From Symbiodinium natans (lineage: Eukaryota > Sar > Dinophyceae > Suessiales > Symbiodiniaceae), in NCBI GenBank assembly GCA_905221605.1, contig CAJNDS010002340.1, forward strand, positions 179,783 through 243,782: 64,000 nucleotides of DNA, written 5' to 3'. This document shows positions 51,846-62,626 of this stretch, in pieces (positions within the stretch are counted from its first letter, which is position 1; the number at the start of each line of letters is the position of its first letter). The translations under genes and the position numbers were made by a program. A model generated the notes under the pieces. That model was not told where the DNA came from and did not search any database. It saw only the letters and a program-made list of their open reading frames with translations.

Positions 51846-52282
51846 GGATCCTGGACCTTACATCTTTATCCCACACACACTCCCTTCCCCAAACCCCAAA
51901 CCCCTAGCCCTCTACTCCTGTGGTTCGCGGTGGGTAACGGTCACTTCTTCGGCCTGGGTACCATGGGGGGGCGATACCATGGGGGGCGAGAACACGGAGG
52001 GCGCCGGCGCCTTCAAGCCCTAAAGAACTAGCGCAGAGATCCAAGCTCCGTTGCTACCAGCGCAAAAAAACGCCTGCGGCCTACGAACTCTCACAGTTGT
52101 AGGGCTCGCGCCTTATGGTTTAAGGAGGGCCCAGCTTGGAGAATCTAAAGTTATGCGTCCCAAAGCCCTGAACCCTAAACTCCAAAGCCCCCGAACCGGG
52201 CTCCCGAAGTCCCAAAAAGAACCTAAAAACATCCGAACACCCGCCAAGAATGGCAGCCTAAATGCTGCTGACCTCTGGGCCG

Positions 52283-52348
52283 CCCTAAACCCTAAACCCT
52301 AAACCCTAAACCCTAAACCCTAAACCCTAAACCCTAAACCCTAAACGA
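52283..52348. repeat. CCCTAAA array
   Basis: About nine perfect units. Confidence 0.92.
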
Positions 52349-52441
52349 CTGGGCCACGCGCTCCACGACGCCTAACTTCTCATCGAACTTGGACTGCCTG
52401 TCCACAGATGCCGGCTTCGGGTTATCGGGTTCCCTGAGGCG

Positions 52442-52890
52442 CGAAACCCTAAACCCTAAACACTAAACCCTAAACACTAGACCCTAAACCCTAAACCCTA
52501 AACCCCCCAAAAAAAAGGAATCCGGGGCACCACTGGGCACTCTGGTCCGTTGGATGCCTAAACCCCTGAGCCCCAGAACGTTCCTAAACTTAACCCCCCC
52601 CCTTTGAGCACTTCAATTGAGCCTAGACACCCTTGGTCTGTAGATTCTTACGGGTGAGAGTTTCGGGCTGAGGGTTCTCGGGTTCTCGGGTCTCTGCAGC
52701 CCCCAAAACCCTAAAGCTCCTAGGTTGCCCAGTAACCTAGGATTCACAAGCGCGCCCGTTGGCTGCTTAAAGGATGTAAATAGGGGATTCCCTAACCCCT
52801 AAACCCTAAACCCTAAACCCTAAACCCTAAACCCTAAACCCTAAACCCTAAACCCTAAACCCTAAACCCTAAACCCTAAACCCTACCTTT
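52442..52890. repeat. Duplicated unit, copy 1 (two CCCTAAA arrays around a unique core)
   Basis: Array 52442-52505, then a core with CCGGGGCACCACTGGGCA, GAGCCCCAGAAC, GACACCCTTGGTCTGTAGA and CCCAGTAACCTAGGATTCAC, then array 52795-52887. The core and its array junctions recur at 55925-56285. Confidence 0.8.
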
Positions 52891-53009
52891 CCCTGAGGCC
52901 CGAAACCCTCAACCCTCATGGTGCGGGTGGTGGGGTGGCAGCTGGCCTTTGTCTGGCTTGCTTGTTGTTTTTCTTGCGGCTTTTGAAGCTGAGGCGCCCC
53001 CAAGGATGG

Positions 53010-53125
53010 GGTTTAGGGTTTGGGGTTTGGGGTTTGGGGTTTAGAGTTTAGGGCTTAGGCTTAGGGTTTAGGAGTTTAGGGTTTAGGGTTTAGGGTTTAG
53101 GGTTCAGGGTTAGGGTTCAGGGCAC
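53010..53125. repeat. TTTGGGG/TTTAGGG array
   Basis: Starts with three TTTGGGG, then TTTAGGG and TTCAGGG units, about 50 bp past the donor of the exon at 53174. Confidence 0.85.
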
Positions 53126-53173
53126 AAGTCCGAGATAAACCGACCTCAACGACAAGTCTTTCATTGATCAGGC

Positions 53174-53221
53174 CTGGCCATCTCCATGATAGCATCGATG
53201 GAGGTGGTGTTGCGGCCGTAC
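53174..53221 (-). CDS. SPT6: SPT6 exon
   Basis: Reads YGRNTTSIDAIMEMA with acceptor TTCCAG|G and a GC donor (CAG|GCCTGA). One base in, two out. Spliced: WPAAQYGRNTTSIDAIMEMA then RSIEVMSLQQFG. Confidence 0.72.
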
Positions 53222-53599
53222 CTGGAAGTATAAACGTCCTTCTCCAACAACCATGAAGTGAACAAGTGCTAATAAGCTTGCTATGTCAGTTTAGGGTTTA
53301 GGGCTCAGGTCTTCCGAAAATGTCATCCATTGGATCAGTAAGGAGCCCTGGCCCTTGCCTACTTGGAGGTGCATGGGCTAACTGCTTATAAGTTTAGGGT
53401 TTAGGGTTTAGGGTTTAGGGTTTAGGGTACTTATAACAACCCATGAACCTTCAAGCACGGAGCAAGACTCTGAGCAACCGAGGTCCGGGCTGTATTCCGG
53501 CGGAGGGGGCATCTGACGGATGCATGGCGTGCAGCCTCGGTGTGTGATAGGGGAGTCCCTCACGTAGATTCAGCAAGGGATTGGGTGTTTTGGGAAGTT

Positions 53600-53676
53600 T
53601 GGGGTTTAAGGTTTAGGGTTTAAGGGTTTGGGGTTTGGGGTTTGGGGTTTCGGGTTTCGGGTTTAGGGTTTAGGGT
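53600..53676. repeat. TTTAGGG/TTTGGGG/TTTCGGG array abutting an exon
   Basis: Ends at the donor region of the exon at 53684 (sense CAGTTTGCGACCCTAAACCC). Confidence 0.85.
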
Positions 53677-53683
53677 CGCAAAC

Positions 53684-53773
53684 TGAGCCGCGGGCCACTC
53701 CTGACCGTCACGCTGCTGTGCCTCCGCATCGTCGGCCATCCAAACCTTGAGCTTCTTCCGTTTCAACTCGTTG
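53684..53773 (-). CDS. SPT6: SPT6 exon: basic linker after HTH core
   Basis: Reads NELKRKKLKVWMADDAEAQQ, then RDGQEWPAA, corresponding to the 'RKKLK' linker of SPT6. Acceptor TCTTAAG|C; GT donor (CA|GTTTGC). Confidence 0.72.
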
Positions 53774-53981
53774 CTTAAGAACCCAAAAAACAGGAACCCT
53801 TGTAAGGGCAATTTTGGGCTTCTTGGCTTTTGTTGTTTTGGGGGGTCCTGAAGCAAAAAGTAGGGTGTTTAAAAGGCTTCGGGAGGCTGCATTCCAGGAT
53901 GTGAGGATGTGCCCTAGGGTGTTTTGGGTTTCTATATGAGGCTTTGGGGAGCACGACTGAAGTAAGGCCGCAGCTTCTCGC

Positions 53982-54844
53982 AGAGTCTTGCTCTTGATGT
54001 AGTCCGGCATGAGCTGGTTCACGTTGGACTTCTCCACGTTGTCAACCCATTTCTGCAGATACAGGTATCTGGCCCAGAGTGGCTGCCACTGCAGATCAAA
54101 GTCCTGGATGCTCCAAAGGTCCTCCTTCGTCAGGACCTTGGACACCCTCCACCACACATGCTCGGCGATGTACAGCATCTCAAGCTTGTACTCGTGCAGG
54201 TGTGTGAGTATGAGGATGATGGCGTCCTCCGTCTGAGTTCGATCATAGCCTTTGGCATTGAAGAGCTGGATGAAGAGCCAACGAGCCTCATTCTGGTACT
54301 CCTCGTCCGTCCAGGACCGACTCTCAGAGCCCGCACCCGAGCAGTAGGTTTGAAGCCATCGCTCGGGCTGCTGGCTCGCCGCATAGACCTGGTCCTTGGG
54401 CAGCTGGTAGGACTTCTCAAGGACGTCCGGGTCAAAGCTATCCATCAACGGCAGCACTGGGAGCACCTTGGCTTCCCCCTCCTCCCTGGACGCCGGCACA
54501 GATGAGGCGCTTGCGGCCGTGGCGGCTGCCGTGGCAGCGGCCTCGGCGGCGGCAAGACCGGCGTGCACCGCAGCGGGCATGGACTCCTCCACCGGCTCCG
54601 ACTCAGCCTCCCCGATAGGCTTGAGCACCGAGGTGTCGCCGAAGATATCCATCACTAGGTCCAGCTTCTCTTGCGAGATGCCGAAATCCGCCGCCTCATC
54701 GCGGTGCTGTGGCTCCTCTACAAGGAAGCTCGGCACCGACTCGGCGTCCGAGAGCGCGGCCTCCGCTTCTTCGAGCACCTTCGCCAGGCCCGACTCCTCG
54801 ATGTCCTTGGGCTTTGCCCAGATATTAAACCGGTTGTTTGGAGA
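53982..54844 (-). CDS. SPT6: SPT6 exon: helix-turn-helix core (largest exon)
   Basis: About 287 codons. It opens FNIWAKPKDIEESGLAKVL. Then come an acidic block, EKLDLVMDIFGD, an Ala-rich spacer, SFDPDVLEKSYQLPKDQVY (family 'F.P..l.ek..t..D..I'), PERWLQTY, EEYQNEARWLFIQLF, HVWWRVSKVLTKEDLWSIQD and LQWQPLWARYLYLQKWV, which match 'L...DLW.i...D..W..l..r...L'. SPT6 travels with RNA polymerase II and reassembles nucleosomes. The 3' donor (CT|GCGAGA) is chosen by phase; the frame stays open to 53708 into intron. Confidence 0.9.
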
Positions 54845-55088
54845 CTCCGAAAACAGGGGAGGGAGGGGGGAAGTACCTCATTGGGGACCCTTATAAGAGA
54901 ATCCTACAAGTTGGGGGGTCGATTAGAAGGGTCCCATATTTTCGTAAAGAAAAATATAAAAAAATAAATATATATATATATATATAGAGATATAAAAGAT
55001 GGATCATAACAAGGACACCCTCTGTTGGGGTTGGTTACTGTGTAAAAGGGAACCTGGGAACCCAAAAAGGGCCACTGAACGACCAGGC

Positions 55089-55229
55089 ATCTTCCCCAAA
55101 GAGGTCCGCAAGCTCCGCATCGATATCGATGTCCGCCTTGGCCTCGGTCTTCGCGCGCTTCGCGCTGGGCTCCGCCGCCTCATCCTCGCGCTCGGTCGCG
55201 CTGGCCTCTCCCGACGCGTCCGTGGGCAT
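55089..55229 (-). CDS. SPT6: SPT6 first coding exon: acidic N-terminus
   Basis: Starts MPTDASGEASATEREDEAAE and ends DIDIDAELADLFGED, the acidic, LFG-containing N-terminus seen in SPT6 proteins. A GC donor (GAT|GCC) joins it in phase 0 to the exon at 54844. The frame is open upstream too, so the start could be further 5'. No spliced-leader acceptor was identified. Confidence 0.72.
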
Positions 55230-55920
55230 GATGGCATTCCAGCATCCATGGAGCGGTCTAGAATCTACTACGCCTCTTGAGGTTCTTGCTGGGCTTGGGT
55301 TCTGAATCTTCCATGCGGTCTGGGCGCGCCAACTTAACTTGCATCTATGCCTCTGCACCCCACAGAAGCTGCCCACAAGAGATATTTGCCCACCAGGATG
55401 TGTGTCAAACGCTGGCCCGGCTCGGGCTCAATTAAGGCCTATAAGCAACCTGCTGATTGGAGCCAAAAGCAGGCCAGTCACCACAAAGTCAAGAGATGCA
55501 GCTGCCTGCTCAGAGCTTTGTACCTCAAGCGCGTATTAATGGCCAACCACATGCTTTCATTCTTCATTCGTAACTTAGTTCGCAGGAAGGAGTCTCACGA
55601 AGTACCTGTGGGGGTGGGGGGGGAAGGGAGGGGGGGGTGGGCCCAAGCCGAATTTAGTTGTGTCAACGGCCTCCTGCTCCAAAAGCCTCAAAAAGCATAC
55701 GCATGATCCGGGACACAGAGACAAGCTGCTCTTTTTCCTCTTCACACGCACGACTCAGACTGCGAGAAGGATTCCACACACCCTGGGATCCCTCTCTGCG
55801 TGCCTCTTGCAGAAGGAACGTGCTACGGGAGTTCTACATGCTCCGTGGAGATGTGGCAGCTTTCGGAAATGAGTAGCCCAGGCCATTTGCAATCCGAAAC
55901 TCGAAAAGCTGAGGCCTAAA
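55230..55920. other. Presumed 5' flank of SPT6
   Basis: About 690 bp of mostly unique DNA without telomeric arrays, with one G-rich patch (55610-55640). Overlapping open frames exist on the plus strand but show no motif. It may contain the promoter and trans-splice acceptor. Confidence 0.35.
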
Positions 55921-55924
55921 CTCT

Positions 55925-56285
55925 GGTCCTGAGCCCCAGAACTTTCCTAAACTTAAACCACCTTTTGAGCACTTCAATTGCGCCTAGACACCCTTGGTCT
56001 GTAGATTCTTGCGGGTGAGAGTCGGGTTCTCGGGCTCTCTGCAGCCACCAAGACCCTAAAGATCCCAGGTTGCCCAGTAACCTAGGATTCACAAGCGCGC
56101 CCTTTGGCTGCTTAAAGGGCGCAAATAGGGGAATCTAGAGCCCCCTAAACCCTAAACCCTAAACCCTAAACCCTAAACCCTAAACCCTAAACCCTAAACC
56201 CTAAACCCTAAACCCTAAACCCTAAACCCTAAACCCTAAACCCTAAACCCTAAACCCCCCCAAAATCCGGGCACCACTGGGCATC
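55925..56285. repeat. Duplicated unit, copy 2
   Basis: Same core as 52505-52795, followed by a perfect CCCTAAA array of about 16 units (56143-56256) and CCGGGCACCACTGGGCAT. Confidence 0.8.
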
Positions 56286-56357
56286 CGAAGTTCTGCAGAG
56301 CTCTACAGCAGCAGCCGATCTGCGGCAGCTTCCAGGTCGCCACCTCTTTTATGGGCT

Positions 56358-56870
56358 TGGGGTTTAGGGTTTAGGGTTTAGGGTTTAGGGTTTAGGGTTT
56401 AGGGTTTAGGGTTTAGGGTTTAGGGTTTAGGGCTTAGGGTTTAGGGTTTAGGGTTTGGGGTTTGGGGTTTAGGCTTTAGGGTTTAGGGTTTAGGGTTGAA
56501 GGTTGGGGAGGTTTAGAGGGTTTAGGGTTTAGGGTTTGGGGTTTAGGGTTTAGGGTTTGGGGTTTGGGGTTTAGGGTTCCTGGATTCGGGGGGTTTAGAG
56601 GGTTTTTAGTGTTTAGGGGTTTAGGGTTTAGGGTTCAGGGTTCAGGGTTTAGGGTTTAGGGTGTAGGGTTTAGGGTTAGGATTTAGGGTTCAGGGTTCAG
56701 ACTTCAGGGTTCAGGGTTTAGGGTTTATAGGGTTTAGAGTTTAGTTGAGGGGGTTGAGGGGGTTGAAGGGGTAGAGAGGGTTTAGGGGTTGAGGGGGTTG
56801 AGGGGGTTGAGGGGGGTTTGAGCGGTTTAGGGTAGGGGGGGTTTAGGGCGTTGAGGGGTTTGGGGTAAGG
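56358..56870. repeat. TTTAGGG array decaying into GGGTTGAGG repeats
   Basis: Perfect heptamers to about 56430, then TTTGGGG, TTCAGGG and finally GGGGGTTGA-like units. Confidence 0.85.
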
Positions 56871-57355
56871 TGTACTGATGATGCAATCGTAACAGCTCCC
56901 AATTCAATCCCTATGAAAGACTGTTACGGCAACACATCCTACTGAAGCTCGCAAGCTTTCTGGGGCTTCGGGGATCATCTAAGATGTCTAAGGAGGGGTG
57001 CGGCAGGCTGGAGCGCGTCGTGTTTCTAGCACCGAATCACCTCCCCTTTGAAGAGCCAGAGTATAACGTCAGAGTTTTTAAATGTCGAAAACGAATGTTA
57101 CACGATTCTTAAGAGGGCTCTAGGCTTCAGGTCTCAGCTTAGGTTTGGGAGGGCCGAGAAGGCCAGCGATTTTTGTCTGGCTGGCTCAGGGTGCATGGAG
57201 GACTTGTAAGAGTCCCTTAATTCCAGAACAAACCCGGAAGCGTAAATCCCGACAGCTCGGGGCTCGTTCAAACTTGAAATCAAACGTCGAGATGCCAACG
57301 GCCTGAGTCTCAAAAACCGCGCCGGAAACTCGCCCGGAGCTGAATCGAAATCCCT

Positions 57356-57422
57356 GGCCTGTGGCTCGCAAAGCTCTGCGCGCGTCCTGCTCGCTGAAGC
57401 CAAGGACAGCAAGCTGCTCCAC
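57356..57422 (-). CDS. Exon with UBA-like segment, upstream gene
   Basis: Reads VEQLAVLGFSEQDARRALRA, then T. The pattern 'v..L..mGF.e..ar.ALra' is that of a ubiquitin-associated domain. Acceptor GTGAG|G; a GC donor near 57355. In phase 0 with the exon at 57656. Parent gene unknown. Confidence 0.5.
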
Positions 57423-57429
57423 CTCACGA

Positions 57430-57510
57430 TTTAGGGTGTAGGGTGTAGGGTGTAGGGTGTAGGGTGTAGGGTGTAGGGTGTATGGTGTAGGGTGTAGGGT
57501 GCAGGGTTTA
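57430..57510. repeat. GTAGGGT variant array
   Basis: About 11 uniform GGGTGTA units directly upstream (gene sense) of the UBA exon. Confidence 0.92.
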
Positions 57511-57655
57511 GGGGTTTAGGGTTTACAAACCATAAACCTCCCTGAACCCTTAACCCCCCACCCCCTTTCCCCCCCCCACCCCCCCACCCCCCCCACTCCT
57601 AAACCCCCCCTAAACCCTAACCCTAAACCCTAAACCCCTCCCCCCCCCCCAATAC

Positions 57656-57739
57656 CGTCGCCTCAGACTGAAAGGATCGATCCTCCGAGGCCGCGTTGGC
57701 TGCTGCATTGGCCGAGTTGAGGTCTCGAGGGGGAGGCTC
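57656..57739 (-). CDS. Exon of upstream gene, Ala/Asn-rich
   Basis: Reads EPPPRDLNSANAAANAASED, then RSFQSEAT, between CTCTAAG and a GTATTG donor. Phase 0 both ends. A second frame is also open. Confidence 0.42.
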
Positions 57740-57904
57740 CTTAGAGCGCTTGCAAGCAAGGGTTTAGGGTTTAGGGTTAAGGGCTTAGGGCTTAGGGGTT
57801 AGGGTTTAAGGTTTAGGGTGTAGGGTGTAGGGTCCAGAGTTTAGGTTCAGGGTTTCGGGTTTAGGGTTTAGGGTTTGGGGCGTGGTTTAGGGTTTAGGGT
57901 TTAC

Positions 57905-57981
57905 GGCGACTCGCTGGCACGAGAAGCATCCCAAGCCGCTCGCATCCATCGCCACATTCCCGCCCATATGCCACCCCCGAA
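57905..57981 (-). CDS. Exon of upstream gene
   Basis: Reads FGGGIWAGMWRWMRAAWDAS, then RASES, with acceptor AGCTACAG|T and a canonical GTAAAC donor. It ends phase 2, which does not match the next exon called, so one exon may be missing. Confidence 0.42.
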
Positions 57982-57997
57982 CTGTAGCTGGAGCTTG

Positions 57998-58158
57998 GGA
58001 TGCTCCCCCTTATACTAACAGTAGGGTTTAGGGTTTGGGGTTTAGGGTTTAGGGTTTAGGGTTTAGGGTTTAGGGTTTAGGGTTTAGGGTTTAGGGAATA
58101 TACTAGGGGGTTACTATAACCTTTGTGAAGGACTGTTCGTGTCAGGGGAACATCCCAA
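57998..58158. repeat. GCTTGGGATG inverted-repeat element with telomeric array inside
   Basis: Begins GCTTGGGATGCTCCCCCTTA and ends GGGGAACATCCCAAGC. Between ACTAACAGT and AATATACTAGG sits a TTTAGGG array (58024-58096) of about ten units that the sister copy at 48209-48380 lacks. Confidence 0.7.
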
Positions 58159-58299
58159 GCTAGAGCTTCGAAGATTCTAAGCATGGGCGGTTTTGTCTTC
58201 TCACCCATTCGCCTTGCTGACCTTCGCCGATGCGATTCACCTAAACCATGTCTTTCAAAAAAGCTCAGAGTATCCGAGGAACTAGAGGCGTGGCCCAAC

Positions 58300-58578
58300 C
58301 TAAACCCTAGACCCTAGACCCTAGACCCTAGACCCTAGACCCTAGACCCCAGACCCCAGACCCCAGACCGGCGGGGGGGTTCTTAAAAAAAAAAAAATCC
58401 TGGCCCCCCCAGACCCTAGACCCTAGACCCTAGACCCTAGACTCTAGACCCTAGACCCTAGACCCTAAACCCTAAACCCTAAACCCTAAACCCTAAACCC
58501 TAAACCCTAAACCCTAAACCCTAAACCCTAAACCCTAAACCCTAAACCCTAAACCCTAAACCCTAAACCCTAAACCCT
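58300..58578. repeat. CCCTAGA then CCCTAAA arrays
   Basis: CCCTAGA units (58305-58346 and 58410-58462) surround a short G-run and A-run; then about 16 perfect CCCTAAA units. Confidence 0.9.
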
Positions 58579-58986
58579 ACCCCACAAGGCTAGGCCGGCT
58601 GCTGCTACCCCGGGTCTGCCTGGAAGCTGGGAGGGGGGGGGGGGTAAAACCCTAAACCCTCAAAGAGAAGAGTTCGGGTGCAGGTTGGGCCTGCTAAGCT
58701 GTGTGACCCCTAAATCTAAAGAAAAGGCGCACGCACGAAACGCTGATGCCCACCCTAAACCCGAACCGCAAATTTGCCGAAACCGAAACCCTAAACCCTA
58801 CTAGTAAACCCCCCTAAAGCCCTCCCCCCACCAACAAGTAGCCCTTGAGGGCCTTGAAAAAACCCTTAAAACCCTAAACCCTTACACCCCAAACCACAAA
58901 CCCCAAACCCTAAACCCCAAACCCTAAACCCTAAACCCTAAACCCTAACTATAAAACCCTTTCTCAAAAGGGTTTTTGGAAACCTC

Positions 58987-59037
58987 CAACGTTAAGTCAG
59001 CGGCGAAGGAGTCAGCGCCGCTCCGCTGTGGTCCGTC
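58987..59037 (-). CDS. Candidate exon of upstream gene
   Basis: Reads DGPQRSGADSFAADLTL between CTTGAG and a possible GA donor. Short, no motif. Confidence 0.3.
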
Positions 59038-59056
59038 CTCAAGAGCCTGTGTCGTG

Positions 59057-59600
59057 GTTTAGGGTTTAGGGTTTAGGGTTTAGGGTTTAGGGTTTAGGGT
59101 TTAGGGTTTAGGGTTTAGGGTTTAGGGTTTAGGGTTTAGGGGGTTTGGGGGGTTTGGGGGGTTTGGGGGGTTTGGGGGGTTGGGGGGTTTGGGTTTGGGG
59201 GGTTTGGGGGGTTGGGGGTGGGGGTTTGGGGGGTTTGGGGGGGTTTTGGGGGGTTTGGGGGGTCGGGGTTTGGGGGGTTGGGGGTTGGGGGGTTGTGGGG
59301 GTTTGGGGGGTTTGGGGTGGTTGGGGGGTTGGGGGGTTGGGGGGTTTGGGGGGTTTGGGGGGTTTTGGGGGGTTGGGTTTGGGGGTTTGGGGGTTTTGGG
59401 GGTTTGGGGGTTTGGGGGTTTGGGGGTTTGGGGGTTTGGGGGTTTGGGGGTTTGGGGGTTTGGGGGTGTGGGGGTTTGGGGGTTTGGGGGTTTGGGGGTT
59501 TGGGGGTTTGGGGGTTTGGGGGTTTGGGGGTTTGGGGGTTTGGGGGTTTGGGGGTTTGGGGGTTTGGGGGTTTGGGGGTTTGAGGGTTTGGGGTTTAAGG
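59057..59600. repeat. TTTAGGG array grading into GGGGGTTT array
   Basis: About 11 TTTAGGG units, then about 240 bp of TTTGGGGGG with slips, then about 190 bp of uniform GGGGGTTT octamers. The glycine/tryptophan-rich frames through it are artefacts. Confidence 0.93.
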
Positions 59601-60067
59601 TTTCGGGTTTGATGCGATGGTTAGAATCATGCGAAGTGATTGCCAGACTCGGGCGACGCCGAACAAGGCGACAAAGCCAGCCTATTCTGTTTAGGGTGTA
59701 GGCTCTAAACTCATGTTATGGGGCGTGAGTGAATGCAGCGCGCCCCACGCTGTCGGGAGCTTTACGAGAGCAAAAGACAAACAACGCAGGGCCAAGAAAC
59801 CGCTTCCTTGACCCTACATGTTCCGGGGAAAGTCTGCACATCTTTGTTGCCCAGCCGGGCTTACTGCAGAAGACGGCTGAGTGAGTGCTGGACTTCGAGC
59901 CTGCAGCAACTGGATTTTGGGCTCAGTTGAAGGTACTTCGCCAACACCGAACCTTCATACAAAAAAAGGTCTTCAATATGCCCTTGAGTGTTATACAAAT
60001 ATAAAAAAGATTATTCCTAAGGGGGCCATAGAACAAACGAAGAATAAGAAAGATCAGACAGTCAAGC

Positions 60068-60132
60068 CACGGACTCGTCCACCATCATGTCCCGCATACG
60101 CTCCTCCAGGCAGAAATCCCCGGCAAAGACCC
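60068..60132 (-). CDS. Candidate exon of upstream gene
   Basis: Reads VFAGDFCLEERMRDMMVDES. Its acceptor would be the TTTAG of the last telomeric heptamer on the gene strand. GT or GC donor near 60068. No family match. Confidence 0.35.
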
Positions 60133-60291
60133 CTAAACCCTAAACCCTAAGCCCTCAACCCTAAACCCTCAACCCTAAACCCTACCATGGGGAAGCCTGC
60201 GGCTAAGGGAGCCTTGTTGAGAAAAAAAAGAGCATGGGCAATGTGAAGAGATGTTGGGGTAGGCATAGGCCTCCATTGCACCTAAACCAAG

Positions 60292-60344
60292 AGCTCCGCC
60301 CGGTGAGGACACCTAGGATAGCCTTCAGGCCATCACATTCGGGC
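60292..60344 (-). CDS. Candidate exon of upstream gene
   Basis: Reads PECDGLKAILGVLTGRS after CCTGAG|G. 3' limit unclear. Confidence 0.3.
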
Positions 60345-60354
60345 CTCAGGGTTT

Positions 60355-60510
60355 AAGGTTTAGGGTTTAGAGTTTAGGGTTTAGGGTTAGCTTAGGGTTT
60401 AGGGTTTAGGGTTTAGGGTTTAGGGTTTAGGGTTTAGGGTTTAGGGTTTAGGGTTTAGGGTTTAGGGTTTAGGGTTTAGGGTTTAGGGTTTAGGGTTTAG
60501 GGTTTAGGGC
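60355..60510. repeat. TTTAGGG array
   Basis: About 21 units, nearly perfect after 60395. Confidence 0.92.
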
Positions 60511-60534
60511 TTATAAGGTCAGGGTTCGAGGCAG

Positions 60535-60625
60535 CGGCTTGCCGGAAATGGGAATGGGCTACGCGCAAGGACCCTTTATGCAACCGACGCATCCAGAGCA
60601 CCCGAGCTACGCAGACCCCTATAAG
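60535..60625 (+). CDS. Candidate plus-strand exon
   Basis: Reads GLPEMGMGYAQGPFMQPTHP, then EHPSYADPYK, after CGAGGCAG. Composition (Pro, Met, Tyr) looks coding. It is on the opposite strand to its neighbours, so it may belong to another gene or be chance. Confidence 0.25.
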
Positions 60626-60654
60626 GATTCGAAAAGTCGAACCCCCAAATGCGG

Positions 60655-60745
60655 TTTCGGGTTTCGGGTTTCGGGTTTCGGGTTTCGGGTTTAGGGTTTA
60701 GGGTTTAGGGTTTAGGGTTTAGGGTTTAGGGTTTAGGGTTTAGGA
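60655..60745. repeat. TTTCGGG then TTTAGGG array
   Basis: Five TTTCGGG units in a row, then about eight TTTAGGG units. Confidence 0.9.
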
Positions 60746-61819
60746 TTTAGGGCAGAACCCCAAATAGCACCCTACACCACTATTCGGGCATTCTGAGGAA
60801 CCCCTCAGCGGATCTACTTGTCTCAGCCTAAACCTTGTACTGAAGCTGGGGCAGCTGGATGCACATGGTGGAAAGGATCGCGCTGCACCTGCATAAGACC
60901 TGATAGGCAAACCTCAAGAACCTTAAGCCCTAAACCCTAAGCCCTAAGCCCTAAGCCCTAAACCCTAAACCATAAACCCTAAACCCTAAACCTCTCCTCC
61001 ACGCTGGGCGAGGATACAAGAGCAGATTGAGCCGCCGAGTCGTCCCTCGGCAGTTGCCGGGGGCTCGCGGTTTAGGGTCTAAATTTAGGGTTTAAGGTTT
61101 AAGGTTTAGGGTTTAGGGTTTAGGGTTTAGGGTTTAGGGTTGAGGGTTTCTGGTTTAGGGTTTAGGATTTATGGTTTAGGGTTTAGGGTTTAGGGAGCCT
61201 TGAAAGTGAAAGAGAACCCCTTCAGCACATATGTACTAGGTGTTTAGGCAGTAGATTTTCTGGACTTTCGGGTTTGGGGTTCTGCATGGTTCAGAGGGCT
61301 GAGGGTGGCCGTTACTCCGATTAGGGTTTAGGGTTTACGGTTTCGGGTGTAGGGTTTAGGGGTTGGGTTAGACGGCATAGTTACAGGACTTTGGGAAGAA
61401 GTTGTTGGATTAAATCAGCTGCGGGACCTTTGCAGAAGATGGCGCACAGAGCCCTAAACCCTAAACCCTAAACCCTAAACCCTAAACCCCAAACCCTAAA
61501 CCCTATAGGGTTTGGGGTTTGGGGTTTAGGGTCTAGGGTTTAGGGTTTCCTAAGAGGCTCAGCCATAGGTTTCAGGCCACAAAGGGCGGAAATCCAGGAA
61601 GCTAAGCCCGGCCAGCTCCATCAAAAACCTTTAGGGTTTAGGGTTTAGGGTTTAGGGTTCAGGGTTCAGGGATATGGGTTTAGGGTTTAGGGTTTAGGGT
61701 TTAGGGGGTTTTAGGGTTTAGGGCGTAGGGTCTGGGGCTTTCCTTACGACATGAGGCTGCAAACACAATTTTTGTGATTGGGTAGCTCGCGGGCCAGCTC
61801 GATTCGCTTTAGTAGGTTT

Positions 61820-61926
61820 GCCCTAAACCCTAAACCCTAAACCCTAAACCCTAAACCCTAAACCCTAAACCCTAAACCCTAAACCCTAAACCCTAAGCCC
61901 TAAACCCTAAACCCTAAACCCTAAAC
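61820..61926. repeat. CCCTAAA array
   Basis: About 15 units with one CCCTAAG. The stretch 60800-62600 holds further short arrays (60925, 61080, 61450, 61630) and no assigned exon. Confidence 0.9.
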
Positions 61927-61999
61927 TTGGGTCACTCGATAGAGTATCGAGGCCCGGCATGGGGCCTTTAGCAAGGCAGGAAAGCTTCTGCAAGTCGCA

Positions 62000-62115
62000 A
62001 ACCCCAAACCCCAAACCCCAAACACCAAACCCCTAAACCCTAAACCCTAAACCCTAAACCCTAAACCCTAAACCCTAAACCCTAAACCCTAAACCCCAAC
62101 CCTAAACCCTAAACC
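62000..62115. repeat. AAACCCC then CCCTAAA array
   Basis: Four CCCCAAA units followed by about 11 CCCTAAA units. Confidence 0.9.
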
Positions 62116-62484
62116 CAGACCAAAGCTTGAAGCCCAGGACCCTGGCTTGATCTGGCTGTAGTGCTCTCTACTTCTAACCTACTTTGGGGACTTAGCGAAC
62201 TTATAAGTACAGCTATACTTGGGGTTATGAACCTCCAAGAACCCCTCAACAAAAGGTACAGTACTGCAGACTGTAGGTGTCCCCATGATAACTCGCCCCA
62301 CGCGGCAAGCCTTTCAAGTAAACGCCTGTACCCCGAACACTTCGGACGATTGGTGGTCGAGAAGTCAAGGAATGAGTTCCTCAAACTATTTGGGTACTTG
62401 AAGGTTCGTGGGTGGCTATAAGTGTCCTGAATCAGGTTATAGCCACCTACAACTATAGTTCCCTTCCTAAAAGCCCATGATTCT

Positions 62485-62585
62485 CTAAGTAGTTCTCTAA
62501 ATTAGGGTCCCTTCTTGGATCCCCTATATAGTACGGCGCCCTTCGAATACGGTCGAAAAGAAGACCCTAATTTAGAGAGCTGCCC
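62485..62585. repeat. CTTCTCTA family inverted-repeat element, best hairpin copy
   Basis: AGTTCTCTAAATTAGGGTC at the left is mirrored by GACCCTAATTTAGAGAGCT at the right around a loop of about 55 bp. Confidence 0.7.
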
Positions 62586-62626
62586 ATTTACAGCCCCTAA
62601 GAACTGCAAACCGGAACAAGACTTAC

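Noticed and set aside
59145-59701. Three overlapping Gly/Trp/Val-rich frames of 123-173 codons
   Set aside because: All three frames are open because the GGGGGTTT and GGGGTTT arrays contain no stops. They encode repeat products only.
59911-59932. Possible dinoflagellate spliced-leader relic (GATTTTGGGCTCAG)
   Set aside because: Only a partial, mismatched resemblance to the conserved leader end, with no exon following it.
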